Source of the DNA: Methylotenera oryzisoli
Lineage (GTDB): Bacteria > Pseudomonadota > Gammaproteobacteria > Burkholderiales > Methylophilaceae
Direction: 5' to 3'
Assembly: GCA_945878695.1 (NCBI GenBank)
Contig: CAMDXI010000009.1
Coordinates: 1-48,805, forward strand
Length of the DNA stretch: 48,805 bases
The position numbers and the translations under genes were made by a program. The notes beneath the pieces are model-generated. The model did not search any database. It was not told the DNA's origin and worked only from the letters and a program-made list of their open reading frames with translations. Below, one piece after another: positions 35,208 through 45,354 of the stretch (position 1 is the stretch's first letter; every line of letters begins with the position of its first letter).

Positions 35208-38200
35208 TTAGCTAATGCGTTCTTTTTCAAAGCGGCCAAAGTGCAACATGATGGTAGGCAGGATGAGTAGATTGAGTAGGGTAGAGGTGATCAATCCACC
35301 GACGATGATGGTAGCCATGGGCCCTTCAATTTCTCTACCCGGTTGATCGCTGCCTAGGGCTAGCGGTAACAAGCCTAGTGCCGTGACCAAGGCGGTCATC
35401 AAAATAGAGGGCAGGCGTTCCGAGGCGCCACGTATGCAGGTCTCTAAACCCCAAACGCAATGCTCTTCATCAATTAAGTGTTGGTAGTGCGAGACCATCA
35501 TAATGGAGTTGCGCAGGGTGATGCCAAATAGAGTAACGAAGCCCACCAATGAGCCCAATGATATCCAGCCGCCAGTAAACATGGCGGCCACCACGCCGCC
35601 TATTAGGGCAAATGGCAGGTTGGCAAAAGTGAGCAATAGGTTACGTAAACGCCCAAAAGCAATGTAGAGCATTAAGAAAATGCCCACGCCAGCGAGCATG
35701 GAATGCACGATTAAATCTTCGCGCGATTGCGCATTGGCTTCGGCTTCGCCTGTGTAGGTGACAAAGTTGCCGGTGGATAAGCTTATGTCGGCATTCATGC
35801 GTTGCTTCATTTCCTTAGCAAAGCTGTTTAGGTCTCTGTCTTCAATGTTGCAAGTAATGGTTTGTATGCGTTTAGCCCCGGCGTGCAATATTTTTGAACG
35901 GCCATTTTCTTGGCTGATGTCGGCCACGTCGCGTAAATAAACAATTTTCCCATCTGGGTTTTTTAGCGGTAGGCTACCGATTTCTCGCAAATCGTCGCGC
36001 ACCACCTGATTAAACATGACGTTAACGCTGATGATTTGATTGTTTTGATAGATTTGCGTGGCTTGCACCCCTTCGTAAGCCGCTTGTATGTTTTCTAATA
36101 CATCCAGTGATTGCAGGCCGTATACCGCTAAGCGTTCTGGCCTTAAGCGTATGGCTAATTCCGGTGTGCCTGGGGGCGATTGAATTTGAATTTCGCTGGC
36201 GCCCTTAATGCCGCTTAATACGCCGGCAATTTTCCTGGCATCATGGTCTAAGGTGTCTAAATCGTGGCCATGAACATTGATGACCATGGCCGCAGTGTAA
36301 CCGGATATGGTCTCTTCTATGCGTTCAGTCAGAAAGGTATTGATGGCAAAATTAACCCCGATGAAGCCGGTTTCGGCTACACCATCACCATCGTCATCAA
36401 CCGCTTCGCCAGCCAGTTCTTCGCGGATACGCGCCAATATGCGGTCTTGTTCTGGCCCGCTGCAGGGCATTAATTCGACTTCAAACTCACTGTAGTGGGT
36501 GCCAAAGGTGTCCGCCGCATTGGGTGCTCGGCCTACCCATTGCGTAACCGATTTAACCCCATCAATGGCGCTGACCACCTTGGCCACATTTTTACCTATG
36601 CGCAAAGATTCTTGCGCTGAGGTGCCAGGGACGGCCGTCATGTGCATGATGTAGTGGCCTTCATGCAGGCTCGGTATAAATTGGCTTTTAAACAGGGGCA
36701 GCACACCTAAGCCTAAGGCAATGATCAATGCCACCATGCTGATGACTACCATGTAGTGCTGTTCTATATTTTTTAAGGCTGCTACATAATGTTTTTTTAT
36801 CCATACGATTAAGGGTGGATCTTGGCTTTCTAATTCGCCTTTTGAAAACAGCAGGTAGCAAAGTGCGGGGGTTAAGGTTAAGGCTACCACTAACGAGGCA
36901 AGGATGGCGCTGATGTAAGCGTAGCCTAAAGGGGCAAACAATTTACCGGCAACGCCGGATAGGGTTAATAGGGGTAAAAACACCATCACCACGATGATGG
37001 TGGCATACACCACCGAACTGCGCACTTCCATGGAAGCGTGATACACCACTTGGTAAGCCGGCAATGGTTGGGCCAGCAAGCGGTTTTTACGTAAGCGCCT
37101 AAAGATATTTTCCGTGTCTATGATGGCATCGTCCACCACCTCACCCAAGGCGATGGCTAGGCCACCTAGCACCATGATGTTCAGCCCCATGCCAAAGTAG
37201 GACAGCACTATGGTAGCGGTCAGCAGGGATAGGGGGATGGCGGTAGCGGAAATGAATGCCGTTCGGACGTTGAATAAAAATAAGAACAAGACCGCAATGA
37301 CTAGAACGGAGCCAACGAGTATGTCGGTTTTAACGCCATCGATGGCCGTTTCGATAAAATTGGCCGGACGAAATAAGCTGGGGTAAAAGTCGATTTGTTG
37401 TTCATTGAATTCTGGCGCTAGCTCTAACATGGCCTTCTCAACGGCTTCAGTTACTGCTTTAGTATTGGCCCCAAGCTGACTTTGGACGGAGAAATAAACG
37501 CCTTCTTTGCCATTGATGGCAGCAGCACTGATGGCTGGTGCAGCGCCTTCAACGACTTGAGCGATGTCCATCAGCCGAACCGTTTGGCCATCCCTATGGT
37601 AAATAGGCATTTGCGCTAGTTGTTTGGCATTCTTAGCCTGCCCCTCGGTGTTGATCAAGATGCGTTGGTTATTGTTTTCTATGTAGCCCGCACCGCGTAC
37701 GCCGCTGACCCTTGTTGTTGCGGCTAATACCTCCTGTATGGATAGGTGGTAGCGTATGAGTTTGTTGGGGTCGACTAATATTTGCCATTGCCGCACGTCA
37801 CCGCCCAGCACGTTGACATCGGCCACGCCTGGCACCGCCATAATATGCGGTTTAATGGTCCAATCCACCATGCTACGTAATTCCATGAGGCTGCGCTTGT
37901 TTGAGCTGATGCCCATGCCAAGAACGGTGCTGGCGCTGGATGCCAGAGGGGTGATGTTAGGGACGATGTTTTTTGGTAGTTGGTTGTTTAAGGTAGCTAG
38001 GCGCTCGGCAATAGCCTGCCTATTTTTATAAATGTCGGTTTTTTCATTGAAAATAATGGTAACGATAGACAGGCCTGGTATGGACTGTGAACGCATCGAT
38101 TCGACGCCAACCGTGCCAGATAAAGTGCTTTCTATGGGCTGCGTGACCAGTTGCTCAACCAGTTTGGAAGACAAGCCGGGTGACTCGGTCTGAATGACTA

Positions 38201-38339
38201 CTTGGGTAGGGGAGAATTCAGGAAAAACGTCTAAATTGGCTCTGGATAGGCCGTATAGCCCATAAATGACAACTAGGCAAGCTAGGCCTATGACTACGCC
38301 ATGAAATCGAATGGAGAATCGAACTAATGCGGACATCAT
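35208..38339 (-). CDS. CzcA/CusA-family RND heavy-metal efflux pump
   Basis: 1043 residues with twelve membrane helices, the RND layout of two large periplasmic loops. The helix-4 proton-relay region reads ALGEVVDDAIIDTEN. It differs from the DFG...DGA motif of Co/Zn/Cd pumps and from the Cu/Ag CusA pattern, so the metal is uncertain. The N-terminus (FPEFSPTQVVIQTESPG) and QSIPGLSIVTIIF are typical of the heavy-metal branch. It exports ions with the adaptor and outer-membrane factor encoded upstream on the same strand. Confidence 0.92.
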   Translation of the reverse strand: MMSALVRFSIRFHGVVIGLACLVVIYGLYGLSRANLDVFPEFSPTQVVIQTESPGLSSKLVEQLVTQPIESTLSGTVGVESMRSQSIPGLSIVTIIFNEKTDIYKNRQAIAERLATLNNQLPKNIVPNITPLASSASTVLGMGISSNKRSLMELRSMVDWTIKPHIMAVPGVADVNVLGGDVRQWQILVDPNKLIRYHLSIQEVLAATTRVSGVRGAGYIENNNQRILINTEGQAKNAKQLAQMPIYHRDGQTVRLMDIAQVVEGAAPAISAAAINGKEGVYFSVQSQLGANTKAVTEAVEKAMLELAPEFNEQQIDFYPSLFRPANFIETAIDGVKTDILVGSVLVIAVLFLFLFNVRTAFISATAIPLSLLTATIVLSYFGMGLNIMVLGGLAIALGEVVDDAIIDTENIFRRLRKNRLLAQPLPAYQVVYHASMEVRSSVVYATIIVVMVFLPLLTLSGVAGKLFAPLGYAYISAILASLVVALTLTPALCYLLFSKGELESQDPPLIVWIKKHYVAALKNIEQHYMVVISMVALIIALGLGVLPLFKSQFIPSLHEGHYIMHMTAVPGTSAQESLRIGKNVAKVVSAIDGVKSVTQWVGRAPNAADTFGTHYSEFEVELMPCSGPEQDRILARIREELAGEAVDDDGDGVAETGFIGVNFAINTFLTERIEETISGYTAAMVINVHGHDLDTLDHDARKIAGVLSGIKGASEIQIQSPPGTPELAIRLRPERLAVYGLQSLDVLENIQAAYEGVQATQIYQNNQIISVNVMFNQVVRDDLREIGSLPLKNPDGKIVYLRDVADISQENGRSKILHAGAKRIQTITCNIEDRDLNSFAKEMKQRMNADISLSTGNFVTYTGEAEANAQSREDLIVHSMLAGVGIFLMLYIAFGRLRNLLLTFANLPFALIGGVVAAMFTGGWISLGSLVGFVTLFGITLRNSIMMVSHYQHLIDEEHCVWGLETCIRGASERLPSILMTALVTALGLLPLALGSDQPGREIEGPMATIIVGGLITSTLLNLLILPTIMLHFGRFEKERIS

Positions 38340-38361
38340 GGTTTAATTAGCCATCTCTATT

Positions 38362-38484
38362 TGCATTGAAATGCCAATTAAGCTGTTAAATTTAATCGTC
38401 ATTTTAGCTCCGACCTAACGCCAACAATCCAGCATTAGTCTGCACTGAAATGCCAATTAAGCTGTTAAATTTAATCGTCATTTT
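38362..38484. repeat. 44-bp direct repeat at the 3' end of the RND adaptor gene
   Basis: Copies at 38362-38405 and 38441-38484 differ by one base, with starts 79 bp apart. The right copy covers the last codons and stop of the adaptor gene. The left copy, in the intergenic gap before the pump gene, therefore repeats that coding end. Confidence 0.92.
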
Positions 38485-39571
38485 CATTGGTGATTTGGTA
38501 CTTAAGTTCTTCGGACAACAACAGTTGTGCACCGCTGCTAACCAATTCATCGCCAGCAACAAAACCCATGTTGTTGAACCAACCGCTCATCTTCTCACCT
38601 TCGATTTCCACTTCGGTGCTAATTAATCGACGAACAAATTTGTCAGAACCTGGTTTGTCGGCAGCCAGTTTTTGGTATACCCATGCTTGGTTGGCGAACC
38701 ACACTACCGCCTCGTGAGGCACTATAACGCCTTTGCTGGATTGTTTTTGACTATCCAAGCGGGCGCTGACACGCATGCCTGCACGCAAATTTTTTGCGGG
38801 GGCTAGGTAAAAATAGGTTTTGCCTTGAAGGGCAGTGTCAGCTTGGGGCGCAGCTGAGACAAAAGTAGCCATGGCGATAGCTTGACCACCTATTTGACTG
38901 ATTTTTATTGTGCTTTTTGCATTAGGACTAACATCAAAAGGCAGGCTTACTTTTATTAAAACGGCTTGAAAATGCAAAAGTGACAGAAAGTCCTGCTTTG
39001 GGTTGGCTTGTGTAGCCCAATCAGTCAGGACGCTGCCCCATTGCTGATGCATGCTGTCGCGTATGCCTTTGGCTAAGGTTTGGCTGGCACTTAGTTTTGC
39101 CTGTTCGGCATGCAAACTAGCCCATGCTTCTTGTGCAGCGCTGTCAGAGATATTTTTGTCGTCTTGATTAAGCAATTGCATGCGCTGTGCATTTTGTTGT
39201 TTGCTGGCCATGCTGCTGCGTATTACATTGCTATCGGCCATGGCAGATAGGTAGCGTGTGCGCATTTCCAGTAAGCTGTCCACCGCTTCAACGCTGGCAA
39301 ACGAGGCCGTGGAAGCTTGGTGTTGCGTGCTGCTTAATGCTACCGTTTTTATGCCACTTTGTTGTTGTGAGGCTTTGCTTAGGAGTAAGGTGGCTGCGCC
39401 TTTATCCTCAGCACTATTGCTGCTAAGCAAGCTGGTGCTGTTGATGCTCTCTTCGGCGCCGCCGCTGGAAGCCGTCTCAAATTCATCTTTAGCAAAATAA
39501 ACCATGAACCAAAATAATAGAATAATCAGTATGGCCTGGACGGCAATAACCATCGTTGCTTTACGATTCAT
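38471..39571 (-). CDS. Periplasmic adaptor (membrane fusion) protein of RND efflux system
   Basis: 366 residues. N-terminal signal anchor (about 7-27), low-complexity Ser-rich segment (about 33-60), then lipoyl/coiled-coil hairpin and beta-barrel regions (RAGMRVSARL, GVIVPHEAVVWFANQAWVYQ). It links pump to outer-membrane channel. AGGAG ribosome site. It overlaps the upstream channel gene by 11 bp. The N-terminal portion is divergent from well-known CusB/CzcB proteins. I see no Met- or His-rich metal-binding extension. Confidence 0.85.
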   Translation of the reverse strand: MNRKATMVIAVQAILIILLFWFMVYFAKDEFETASSGGAEESINSTSLLSSNSAEDKGAATLLLSKASQQQSGIKTVALSSTQHQASTASFASVEAVDSLLEMRTRYLSAMADSNVIRSSMASKQQNAQRMQLLNQDDKNISDSAAQEAWASLHAEQAKLSASQTLAKGIRDSMHQQWGSVLTDWATQANPKQDFLSLLHFQAVLIKVSLPFDVSPNAKSTIKISQIGGQAIAMATFVSAAPQADTALQGKTYFYLAPAKNLRAGMRVSARLDSQKQSSKGVIVPHEAVVWFANQAWVYQKLAADKPGSDKFVRRLISTEVEIEGEKMSGWFNNMGFVAGDELVSSGAQLLLSEELKYQITNENDD

Positions 39572-40946
39572 AGGTAACTCCTGCGCTAGTCAGCGGTTTT
39601 TCCATTAAGTTTTCTAGCTTTCTGACCGCGTCATTATAGTGATACTGGGCTGCCGCTAAGTTTTTTTCTGCCAGCACGGTTTCTAATTTTGCTAAGGTGA
39701 AAGCGAGTCGGTCAATTTGACCGGCGGCCAGTAAGCTAGCCATGCGTTTTTCCTGTAACTGTTGTTCATTTAGCAGGGATTTCTGTTTAATTAAGGCCGT
39801 ACGCGCTTCACTTAGCTCACCGTGAGCGACCACTGTGTCAGCCATGATTTGGTTTTGCAGCACCTCGAATTGAGTCGCTTCCACTTCACGTAATTGGCTG
39901 GCTTCTGCAATGGCTAATTTATTTTTATGCAACAGGCTTAGCAAGCCAGATAAACCTAAGGACCAAACGCTGTCGCCAAATTCGTAAGCGTAACCCGGGC
40001 TGATAATTAGATCGGGGTATTGATTGGCTATTTCTAGCTTCAATTTGGATTCCATGCTGGCGTAGCGTAATAGGGCGATTCTTAAATCTAAACGATTCAA
40101 TAAGGCATTTTTTTGCAGCTCGGCCAATGGCCAATCTTGATCTGATTGCAGGCTAAGGTCGCTTTTCAGAATTAATTTATTAAACTGCACCAGCGGTAAG
40201 CCAGCCTGACTTGCTAGCTGGTTGTATAGCGTTGTTGACTGTTGCTGTGCTTGATTAAGCAGGGCTGCATTGGTCTGCAGTTGTAGGTTTGCTGTGCTTA
40301 ACACTACGTTAGATGCGGCACCTAAAGTCACGCGTTTTTTATAAATGGCAACGATGGCTTGGTGCTCAGCTTGTTCTTTAGTTAATAGGCGAATTTGATG
40401 CAACTTTGCTTGGTAGTCTAGCCAGGTTTGCGCGAGATTGCTGCGAAGTTCCCAAGCCGTCTGGGCTATTTGCAATTGGGCTATTTCGGCTAAGTGTTTA
40501 GCGTGGCCAACCCGTATTTCTCCTTTGTCAGCTATGTCTAAGGGCAGGTCTATGCTTAATCCTAATGCGTATGGTTTTTTTACCGGATCTGGATCGTTGC
40601 TGCGGGCAAGGTTGGCATTCAAGCTTGGAATAGCCGATTTGGCAGTGGTCGCCACGGATAAGGCGGCGGTTTGGTATTTGGCCTTGGCCAGGTCTAAACT
40701 AGGGTGAAAAAATAAGGCGCAATAGTTCAGGTCTTCTAGCCCCCAAACTTTTACAGGCAATTGATCGGATTTATAGCCATGTACAATGAGAAATGCTTGA
40801 AATGCTGGACTATTTGGGTCTTTTTTGGCTAACTTAGCTAAATTAGCTTGGGTGTCTATGGGTTTTGCTTGATATTGCTGAAAGCTGCAAGCACTCAACA
40901 TCAATGGAATGAGCATGAATCGCAAGGTGTTGAGTTTGCAACGCAT
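39561..40946 (-). CDS. TolC-family outer-membrane efflux lipoprotein
   Basis: 461 residues from ATG 40946; a TTG at 40976 would add ten. I prefer 40946 because MRCKLNTLRFMLIPLMLSAC is then a clean lipoprotein signal with cleavage before C20 (lipobox LSAC). Long helical repeats such as AELQKNALLNRLDLRIAL and LAEKNLAAAQYHYNDAV in two halves are typical of outer-membrane factors. First gene of the minus-strand efflux operon. Confidence 0.87.
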   Translation of the reverse strand: MRCKLNTLRFMLIPLMLSACSFQQYQAKPIDTQANLAKLAKKDPNSPAFQAFLIVHGYKSDQLPVKVWGLEDLNYCALFFHPSLDLAKAKYQTAALSVATTAKSAIPSLNANLARSNDPDPVKKPYALGLSIDLPLDIADKGEIRVGHAKHLAEIAQLQIAQTAWELRSNLAQTWLDYQAKLHQIRLLTKEQAEHQAIVAIYKKRVTLGAASNVVLSTANLQLQTNAALLNQAQQQSTTLYNQLASQAGLPLVQFNKLILKSDLSLQSDQDWPLAELQKNALLNRLDLRIALLRYASMESKLKLEIANQYPDLIISPGYAYEFGDSVWSLGLSGLLSLLHKNKLAIAEASQLREVEATQFEVLQNQIMADTVVAHGELSEARTALIKQKSLLNEQQLQEKRMASLLAAGQIDRLAFTLAKLETVLAEKNLAAAQYHYNDAVRKLENLMEKPLTSAGVTYES

Positions 40947-41029
40947 GTTAAATAATAAGGTGGTTGGCTTTTGCAAAATAATGGTATGACTAGGTCGGTT
41001 TGCGTTATTGGTAGATTTACCAACTGAAA

Positions 41030-41278
41030 TTATTCAATGATTTCTGCATGAACGGCGCTCAAGGCATCTTGCAAGGTTTCTTCACTTAATCCGTTGATGC
41101 TGGTGGCCAGCAGGTCCGCCGCTTCCACCGTGCTAATCGGCAAATCATGGCTATCCATTTCTGCAATTAATCCAGCCGCCGCCCCCGTTACTTTTAGTAA
41201 GGAATAACGCTCGCGCATGAGCAGTTCTAGCTCCGTGCGCAGCATATTAATTTCATTTTCATTGATATTGGTTTGCAT
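41030..41278 (-). CDS. Small hypothetical protein
   Basis: 82 residues from ATG 41278, which has an AAGAG ribosome site 7 bp upstream; an upstream in-frame ATG at 41326 is less likely. Helical and acidic, starting with a heptad-like segment (MLRTELELLMRERYSLLKV). It ends ...LSAVHAEIIE. I do not recognise the family. Its placement alone, between an efflux operon and tRNA-Leu, says nothing about its job. Confidence 0.6.
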   Translation of the reverse strand: MQTNINENEINMLRTELELLMRERYSLLKVTGAAAGLIAEMDSHDLPISTVEAADLLATSINGLSEETLQDALSAVHAEIIE

Positions 41279-41435
41279 GGCTGGACTCTTAAGTGGTTGT
41301 GGATGGCATAGCGCATCTTGTGACATTCTCGCACAATCATCCGATATTTTGCTAGTGAGGAATGAATAAGCCTTAGCCTACTATTTGCCTGCAAGTTCGG
41401 TGTATAAATATATGCCAATTTTCTCTTTTTTGCTG

Positions 41436-41463
41436 TTGCTAGCAGCGCGACTTGCGCTATAAT
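41436..41463 (+). promoter_or_regulatory. Promoter of tRNA-Leu
   Basis: TTGCTA (41436-41441), 16 bp, perfect TATAAT (41458-41463), followed by a GC-rich discriminator (GCCGGC) typical of stringently controlled stable-RNA promoters. Confidence 0.75.
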
Positions 41464-41507
41464 GCCGGCTTGTTTTTAAACAGCATTAAAAAGCTGTTTA
41501 CTTAAAT

Positions 41508-41592
41508 GCGAGAGTGGCGGAATTGGTAGACGCACTGGATTTAGGTTCCAGCGCCGTAAGGCGTGAGAGTTCGAGTCTCTCCTTTCGCACCA
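41508..41592 (+). tRNA. tRNA-Leu (anticodon TAG)
   Basis: 85 nt with encoded CCA. Acceptor GCGAGAG pairs with CTTTCGC. The anticodon arm CTGGA-TTTAGGT-TCCAG gives TAG at 34-36. The long variable arm (class II) and the T-arm GAGTTCGAGTCTC are evident. Confidence 0.97.
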
Positions 41593-41599
41593 AATACTT

Positions 41600-41630
41600 A
41601 AAGGCTTTCCTTAATCGGAAGGCCTTTTTT
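41600..41630 (+). terminator. Terminator of tRNA-Leu
   Basis: AAAGGCTTTCC, loop TTAATC, GGAAGGCCTTTTTT. One G-U pair in an 11-bp stem, then T-run. Confidence 0.85.
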
Positions 41631-41675
41631 GTGCCTGGCGCATTCTCCCCCGCTGAAAAAATTGTGTGGCGTCAT

Positions 41676-41704
41676 TTGTTTACAAAAGCCTAATATGCTA
41701 TAGT
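41676..41704 (+). promoter_or_regulatory. Candidate extended -10 promoter of the tig-clpPX operon
   Basis: TGCTATAGT (41696-41704) is an extended -10, with a weak TTGTTT (41676-41681) 17 bp before the hexamer. The 350-bp gap between tRNA-Leu and tig holds this, the tRNA terminator and about 240 nt of A/T-rich leader with no gene. Confidence 0.45.
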
Positions 41705-41944
41705 TTGCCGCTTAATTTAAGCGAAGCAGTGGGCCTTATTAACGCGTGTTTGGGTGGTGCGTCTAAAGTCGGTGAAATTTTTTAACAAAACACCGTCTAA
41801 TGCCATCAGCATGATTTTTTTGTTACCCATAATTCGTTCCAATTTAGCGAATAACGACCTGATTTTACAAACGATTTCCCTAAAAACGTTTGTTCATTTT
41901 CAAGCGTGAAATAATTTAGAAACTTGACCTTAGGAATAAACCGC

Positions 41945-43249
41945 ATGGCATTGAATGTTGAAACTATTAGCAAACTTGAGCGCCGTATTACCGTTACGGT
42001 TCCACTTCAACCACTGGAAGCGCAAATTCGTCAGCGCTTAAGTCAGATGTCACGCACGGCAAAATTTGCCGGCTTCCGACCAGGTAAAGCTCCGATGGGA
42101 TTGGTGAATCAGCATTATGGCGATCAAGTGCGCGATGAGGTGTATTCCAGCGCCGTTGAAAAAAGCTTTGGCGATGCCGTGGAGGAAGCTAAATTACGCG
42201 TTGCCGGCTACCCTAATATTGAGCACAAGCCTTTTGAGGCAGCCTCTGTTAATTTGGAATACACGGCTACATTTGAAGTGTTTCCTGAAGTCACGATAGG
42301 TGACTTAGCAAAAATCAAAATCGAACGCCCAGCATTAGAGGTCGGCGATGCCGATGTTAAAAATACCTTGGATGTGCTGGTCAAACAACGTGTGAGTTAC
42401 GTACCAGTAAAACGGGCGGCCAAAAAAGGCGATCGTATCAATGTGACCTTAACGGCATCGGTAGATGGTAAAGAGGTTGAATCCACTGGTGATACCGGCA
42501 TCGATTTGGTGTTGGGTGATGCGGGACGTGTGGCTAGCTTTGATGAGCAATTGGCCGGCGGTAAAGCAGGGGCTTCTAAAAAATTCGAAATAGCCTACCC
42601 AGCGGATCACAATCCGGCTCAACTTGCAGGTAAGACTGTTGCTTATGAAGTCAATTACATCAGTGTGTCAGAGCCAAGTTACCCTGACTTGGATGCGGAT
42701 TTTGCTAAGAGTTTAGGCATAGAAGACGGTGACGTGGCCAAGATGAAGGCGGAAATCACCGAAAGCTTAAAACAAGAAGTAGAAAAACGTGTCAGCGCTA
42801 AGGTTAAAGAGCAAGTGTTTCAAGCTTTAGTTGATCAAGCCGATTTCGAGATACCACGCGTATTGTTGGGCACGGAAATCAACCGCATGATGGAAACGAC
42901 CGCGCAAAATCTTAAGCAGCGTGGTGCTGACCTTAGCACCATCAAACTTGAGCCTAGTATGTTTGAAGAGCAAGCTAAACGCAGCACCAAGTTACGCTTA
43001 ATCCTTGGTGAATTAATCAATAAAAATGGTTTGCATGCTAATGCAGATCAGGTGCGTGCCATGGTGGATGTGTTTTCACAAAGCTTTGAGCGTCCTGCTG
43101 ATGTGGTCACTTGGTATTATGCTGATCCTAAACGTTTGGATGAGCCGGCAGCCTTAGCCACGGAAGAAAATGCCGTGGCTTGGGTCTTAGCGAAAGCTAA
43201 AGTCAGTGATAAGAAAGTTAAATTTGATGATTTAATGGGAAATGCTTAA
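41945..43249 (+). CDS. tig: Trigger factor (ribosome-associated chaperone)
   Basis: 434 residues from ATG 41945 (AGGA 9 bp upstream), not the earlier TTG. The ribosome-binding domain has the signature GFRPGKAP near 48-55. A PPIase (FKBP-like) domain lies about 155-235 ([17 protein letters not shown]), then the long helical C-terminal chaperone domain. It binds L23 at the exit tunnel and folds nascent chains with prolyl isomerase activity. Its stop overlaps the clpP start (TAATG). Confidence 0.96.
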   Translation: MALNVETISKLERRITVTVPLQPLEAQIRQRLSQMSRTAKFAGFRPGKAPMGLVNQHYGDQVRDEVYSSAVEKSFGDAVEEAKLRVAGYPNIEHKPFEAASVNLEYTATFEVFPEVTIGDLAKIKIERPALEVGDADVKNTLDVLVKQRVSYVPVKRAAKKGDRINVTLTASVDGKEVESTGDTGIDLVLGDAGRVASFDEQLAGGKAGASKKFEIAYPADHNPAQLAGKTVAYEVNYISVSEPSYPDLDADFAKSLGIEDGDVAKMKAEITESLKQEVEKRVSAKVKEQVFQALVDQADFEIPRVLLGTEINRMMETTAQNLKQRGADLSTIKLEPSMFEEQAKRSTKLRLILGELINKNGLHANADQVRAMVDVFSQSFERPADVVTWYYADPKRLDEPAALATEENAVAWVLAKAKVSDKKVKFDDLMGNA

Positions 43250-43893
43250 TGAATACTTTGCCAGGGTCGCCGTTGCAGCACGATTTAAGTCCTCAAGGTT
43301 TGGGCTATATACCCATGGTAGTGGAGCAAAGCGGCCGTGGTGAACGTTCCTACGATATCTATTCGCGCTTACTTAAAGAGCGGGTGGTGTTTTTGGTAGG
43401 CCCAGTCAATGATATGTCGGCTAATTTAGTGGTGGCGCAGTTGCTATTCCTAGAAGCGGAAAATCCAGATAAAGATATTTCACTGTACATTAATTCCCCG
43501 GGTGGTTCAGTTACAGCGGGCATGTCCATCTATGACACCATGCAGTTTATTAAGGCGGATGTCAGCACGCTGTGCATAGGCCAAGCAGCCAGCATGGGTG
43601 CATTTCTTTTAGCGGCGGGGGCAAAAGGTAAGCGTTTTAGCCTGCCTAATTCCCGCGTGATGATCCATCAGCCTTCTGGAGGCTTTCAGGGTCAATCTAC
43701 TGACATTGCCATACATGCTAAAGAAATCATGTACTTACGTGAAAAATTAAACGCCATATTGGCTTACCACACTGGCAAAACAGCGGCGGAGATCGATTTG
43801 GATACCGAACGCGACAACTTCATGAGTGCCGAGCAGTCACTGGCGTACGGCATGATAGATAAGGTGATTACCAGTCGATCTGAAGCGGCATAG
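43249..43893 (+). CDS. clpP: ATP-dependent Clp protease proteolytic subunit
   Basis: 214 residues. The serine protease triad shows Ser in [11 protein letters not shown] (near 111), His in [10 protein letters not shown] (near 136) and a downstream Asp. A short propeptide precedes [22 protein letters not shown]. It forms the tetradecameric barrel used by ClpX and ClpA. Start overlaps the tig stop by one base. Confidence 0.97.
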   Translation: MNTLPGSPLQHDLSPQGLGYIPMVVEQSGRGERSYDIYSRLLKERVVFLVGPVNDMSANLVVAQLLFLEAENPDKDISLYINSPGGSVTAGMSIYDTMQFIKADVSTLCIGQAASMGAFLLAAGAKGKRFSLPNSRVMIHQPSGGFQGQSTDIAIHAKEIMYLREKLNAILAYHTGKTAAEIDLDTERDNFMSAEQSLAYGMIDKVITSRSEAA

Positions 43894-43946
43894 TCATTTT
43901 GCTGGCATCCTACATACTGGCCTAACTGTTTTTAGAGGGAATATAC

Positions 43947-45227
43947 ATGGCTACTAAAGCTGACGGCGATAAATTACTTTACTGTTCATTCTGTGGCAAA
44001 AGCCAACACGAAGTTAAAAAACTCATTGCCGGCCCATCTGTTTTTGTTTGCAATGAATGCGTGGATTTATGCAATGACATCATTCGCGAGGAAGTAAAGA
44101 CCACGGATGGCCTCAAATCCACCGATCAAAGTCTGCCAACCCCACAAGAAATTTGTAAAATTTTAGACCAATACGTCATCGGTCAAACCCACGCGAAAAA
44201 GAATTTAGCCGTTGCGGTCTACAATCATTACAAACGCCTGGGTCATAATAATTTATCCGATGGCGGTCAAAAAGACGAAGTCGAAATTTCCAAAAGTAAT
44301 ATTTTACTTATAGGTCCGACGGGCTCAGGTAAAACCTTGTTGGCCCAAACGCTCGCGCGCTTGCTGGATGTCCCTTTTGTAATGGCTGATGCCACCACCC
44401 TTACTGAAGCCGGTTACGTAGGCGAGGACGTGGAAAACATCATGCAAAAATTATTGCAAAAATGCGACTACGACGTAGAAAAAGCCAAACGCGGTATCGT
44501 CTATATTGATGAGGTGGATAAGATTTCCCGTAAGTCTGAAAACGCATCCATTACCCGCGACGTTTCGGGTGAGGGCGTGCAACAAGCCTTGCTAAAATTA
44601 ATTGAAGGCACCGTGGCTTCAATTCCTCCACAAGGCGGACGCAAGCACCCTAATCAAGAATTCGTGCAATTGGATACCACTAATATCTTGTTTATTTGTG
44701 GTGGGGCATTCGATGGCCTGGAAAAAGTCATCCGTTTGCGCTCTGAAAAGGGTGGCATAGGTTTTGGCGCTGAAGTAAAAAGCAAAGATGATGAACGTCA
44801 GGTGGGCGCTGTATTAAGAGATGTCGAGCCGGAAGATTTAATTAAATTTGGCTTGATACCCGAGTTTATCGGCCGTTTACCGGTGGTGGCCACTTTGGAG
44901 ACCTTGGACGAGGCCGCCTTGATGACCATCTTGACCGAACCAAAAAATGCCCTGACTAAGCAATACATTAAATTATTCAAAATGGAAGGCGTGGAATTGG
45001 AGTTTAGGGACGCGGCCTTACTGCTCATAGCTAAGAAAGCCTTGGAGCGTAAAACCGGCGCACGCGGTCTGCGATCCATTTTAGAGCATGCTTTGCTCGA
45101 GATCATGTATGAATTGCCCACACTTAAAAACCTTAGCAAGGTGGTGATTGATGAAGGCGTGATTCGTGGCGACACGCCTGCCATCCTAATTTTTGCTGAT
45201 ACTCCTGCTGAAGAAGCCGTTGGATAA
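43947..45227 (+). CDS. clpX: ClpX ATPase, unfoldase subunit of Clp protease
   Basis: 426 residues. The N-terminal zinc-binding domain has CSFCGK and CNECVDLC (four cysteines). AAA+ module: Walker A GPTGSGKT near 119-126 and Walker [11 protein letters not shown] near 183. GYVGEDVE and [15 protein letters not shown] lie in the pore and sensor region. It unfolds tagged substrates for ClpP. AGAGGGA ribosome site; follows clpP by 53 bp. Confidence 0.97.
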   Translation: MATKADGDKLLYCSFCGKSQHEVKKLIAGPSVFVCNECVDLCNDIIREEVKTTDGLKSTDQSLPTPQEICKILDQYVIGQTHAKKNLAVAVYNHYKRLGHNNLSDGGQKDEVEISKSNILLIGPTGSGKTLLAQTLARLLDVPFVMADATTLTEAGYVGEDVENIMQKLLQKCDYDVEKAKRGIVYIDEVDKISRKSENASITRDVSGEGVQQALLKLIEGTVASIPPQGGRKHPNQEFVQLDTTNILFICGGAFDGLEKVIRLRSEKGGIGFGAEVKSKDDERQVGAVLRDVEPEDLIKFGLIPEFIGRLPVVATLETLDEAALMTILTEPKNALTKQYIKLFKMEGVELEFRDAALLLIAKKALERKTGARGLRSILEHALLEIMYELPTLKNLSKVVIDEGVIRGDTPAILIFADTPAEEAVG

Positions 45228-45275
45228 ACACTAAACGGCTCATTTCTGCCCGTTTAGTAATGCGTAACGATTAGA

Positions 45276-45303
45276 CTTGAATCGCCGTTATTTGCCCCCA
45301 TAA
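45276..45303 (+). promoter_or_regulatory. Sigma-32 (heat-shock) promoter of lon
   Basis: CTTGAAT (45276-45282), a 13-bp spacer, then CCCCATAA (45296-45303). This fits the RpoH consensus CTTGAAA-N13/14-CCCCATnT closely, about 50 bp upstream of the lon start. Confidence 0.8.
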
Positions 45304-45354
45304 ATAACGCCTAGCTATTTGAGTTTAATGACTTAGTTTAATTTGGGACCCTCC

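Noticed and set aside
41640-41944. Possible small gene or sRNA in the tRNA-Leu to tig gap
   Set aside because: No credible ORF with ribosome site and no internal terminator; it is best read as the promoter and leader of tig.
45231-45257. CTAAACGG...CCGTTTAG hairpin after clpX as a terminator
   Set aside because: 8-bp stem with an 11-nt loop and no T-run, so termination is not supported. It may only be a weak structure.
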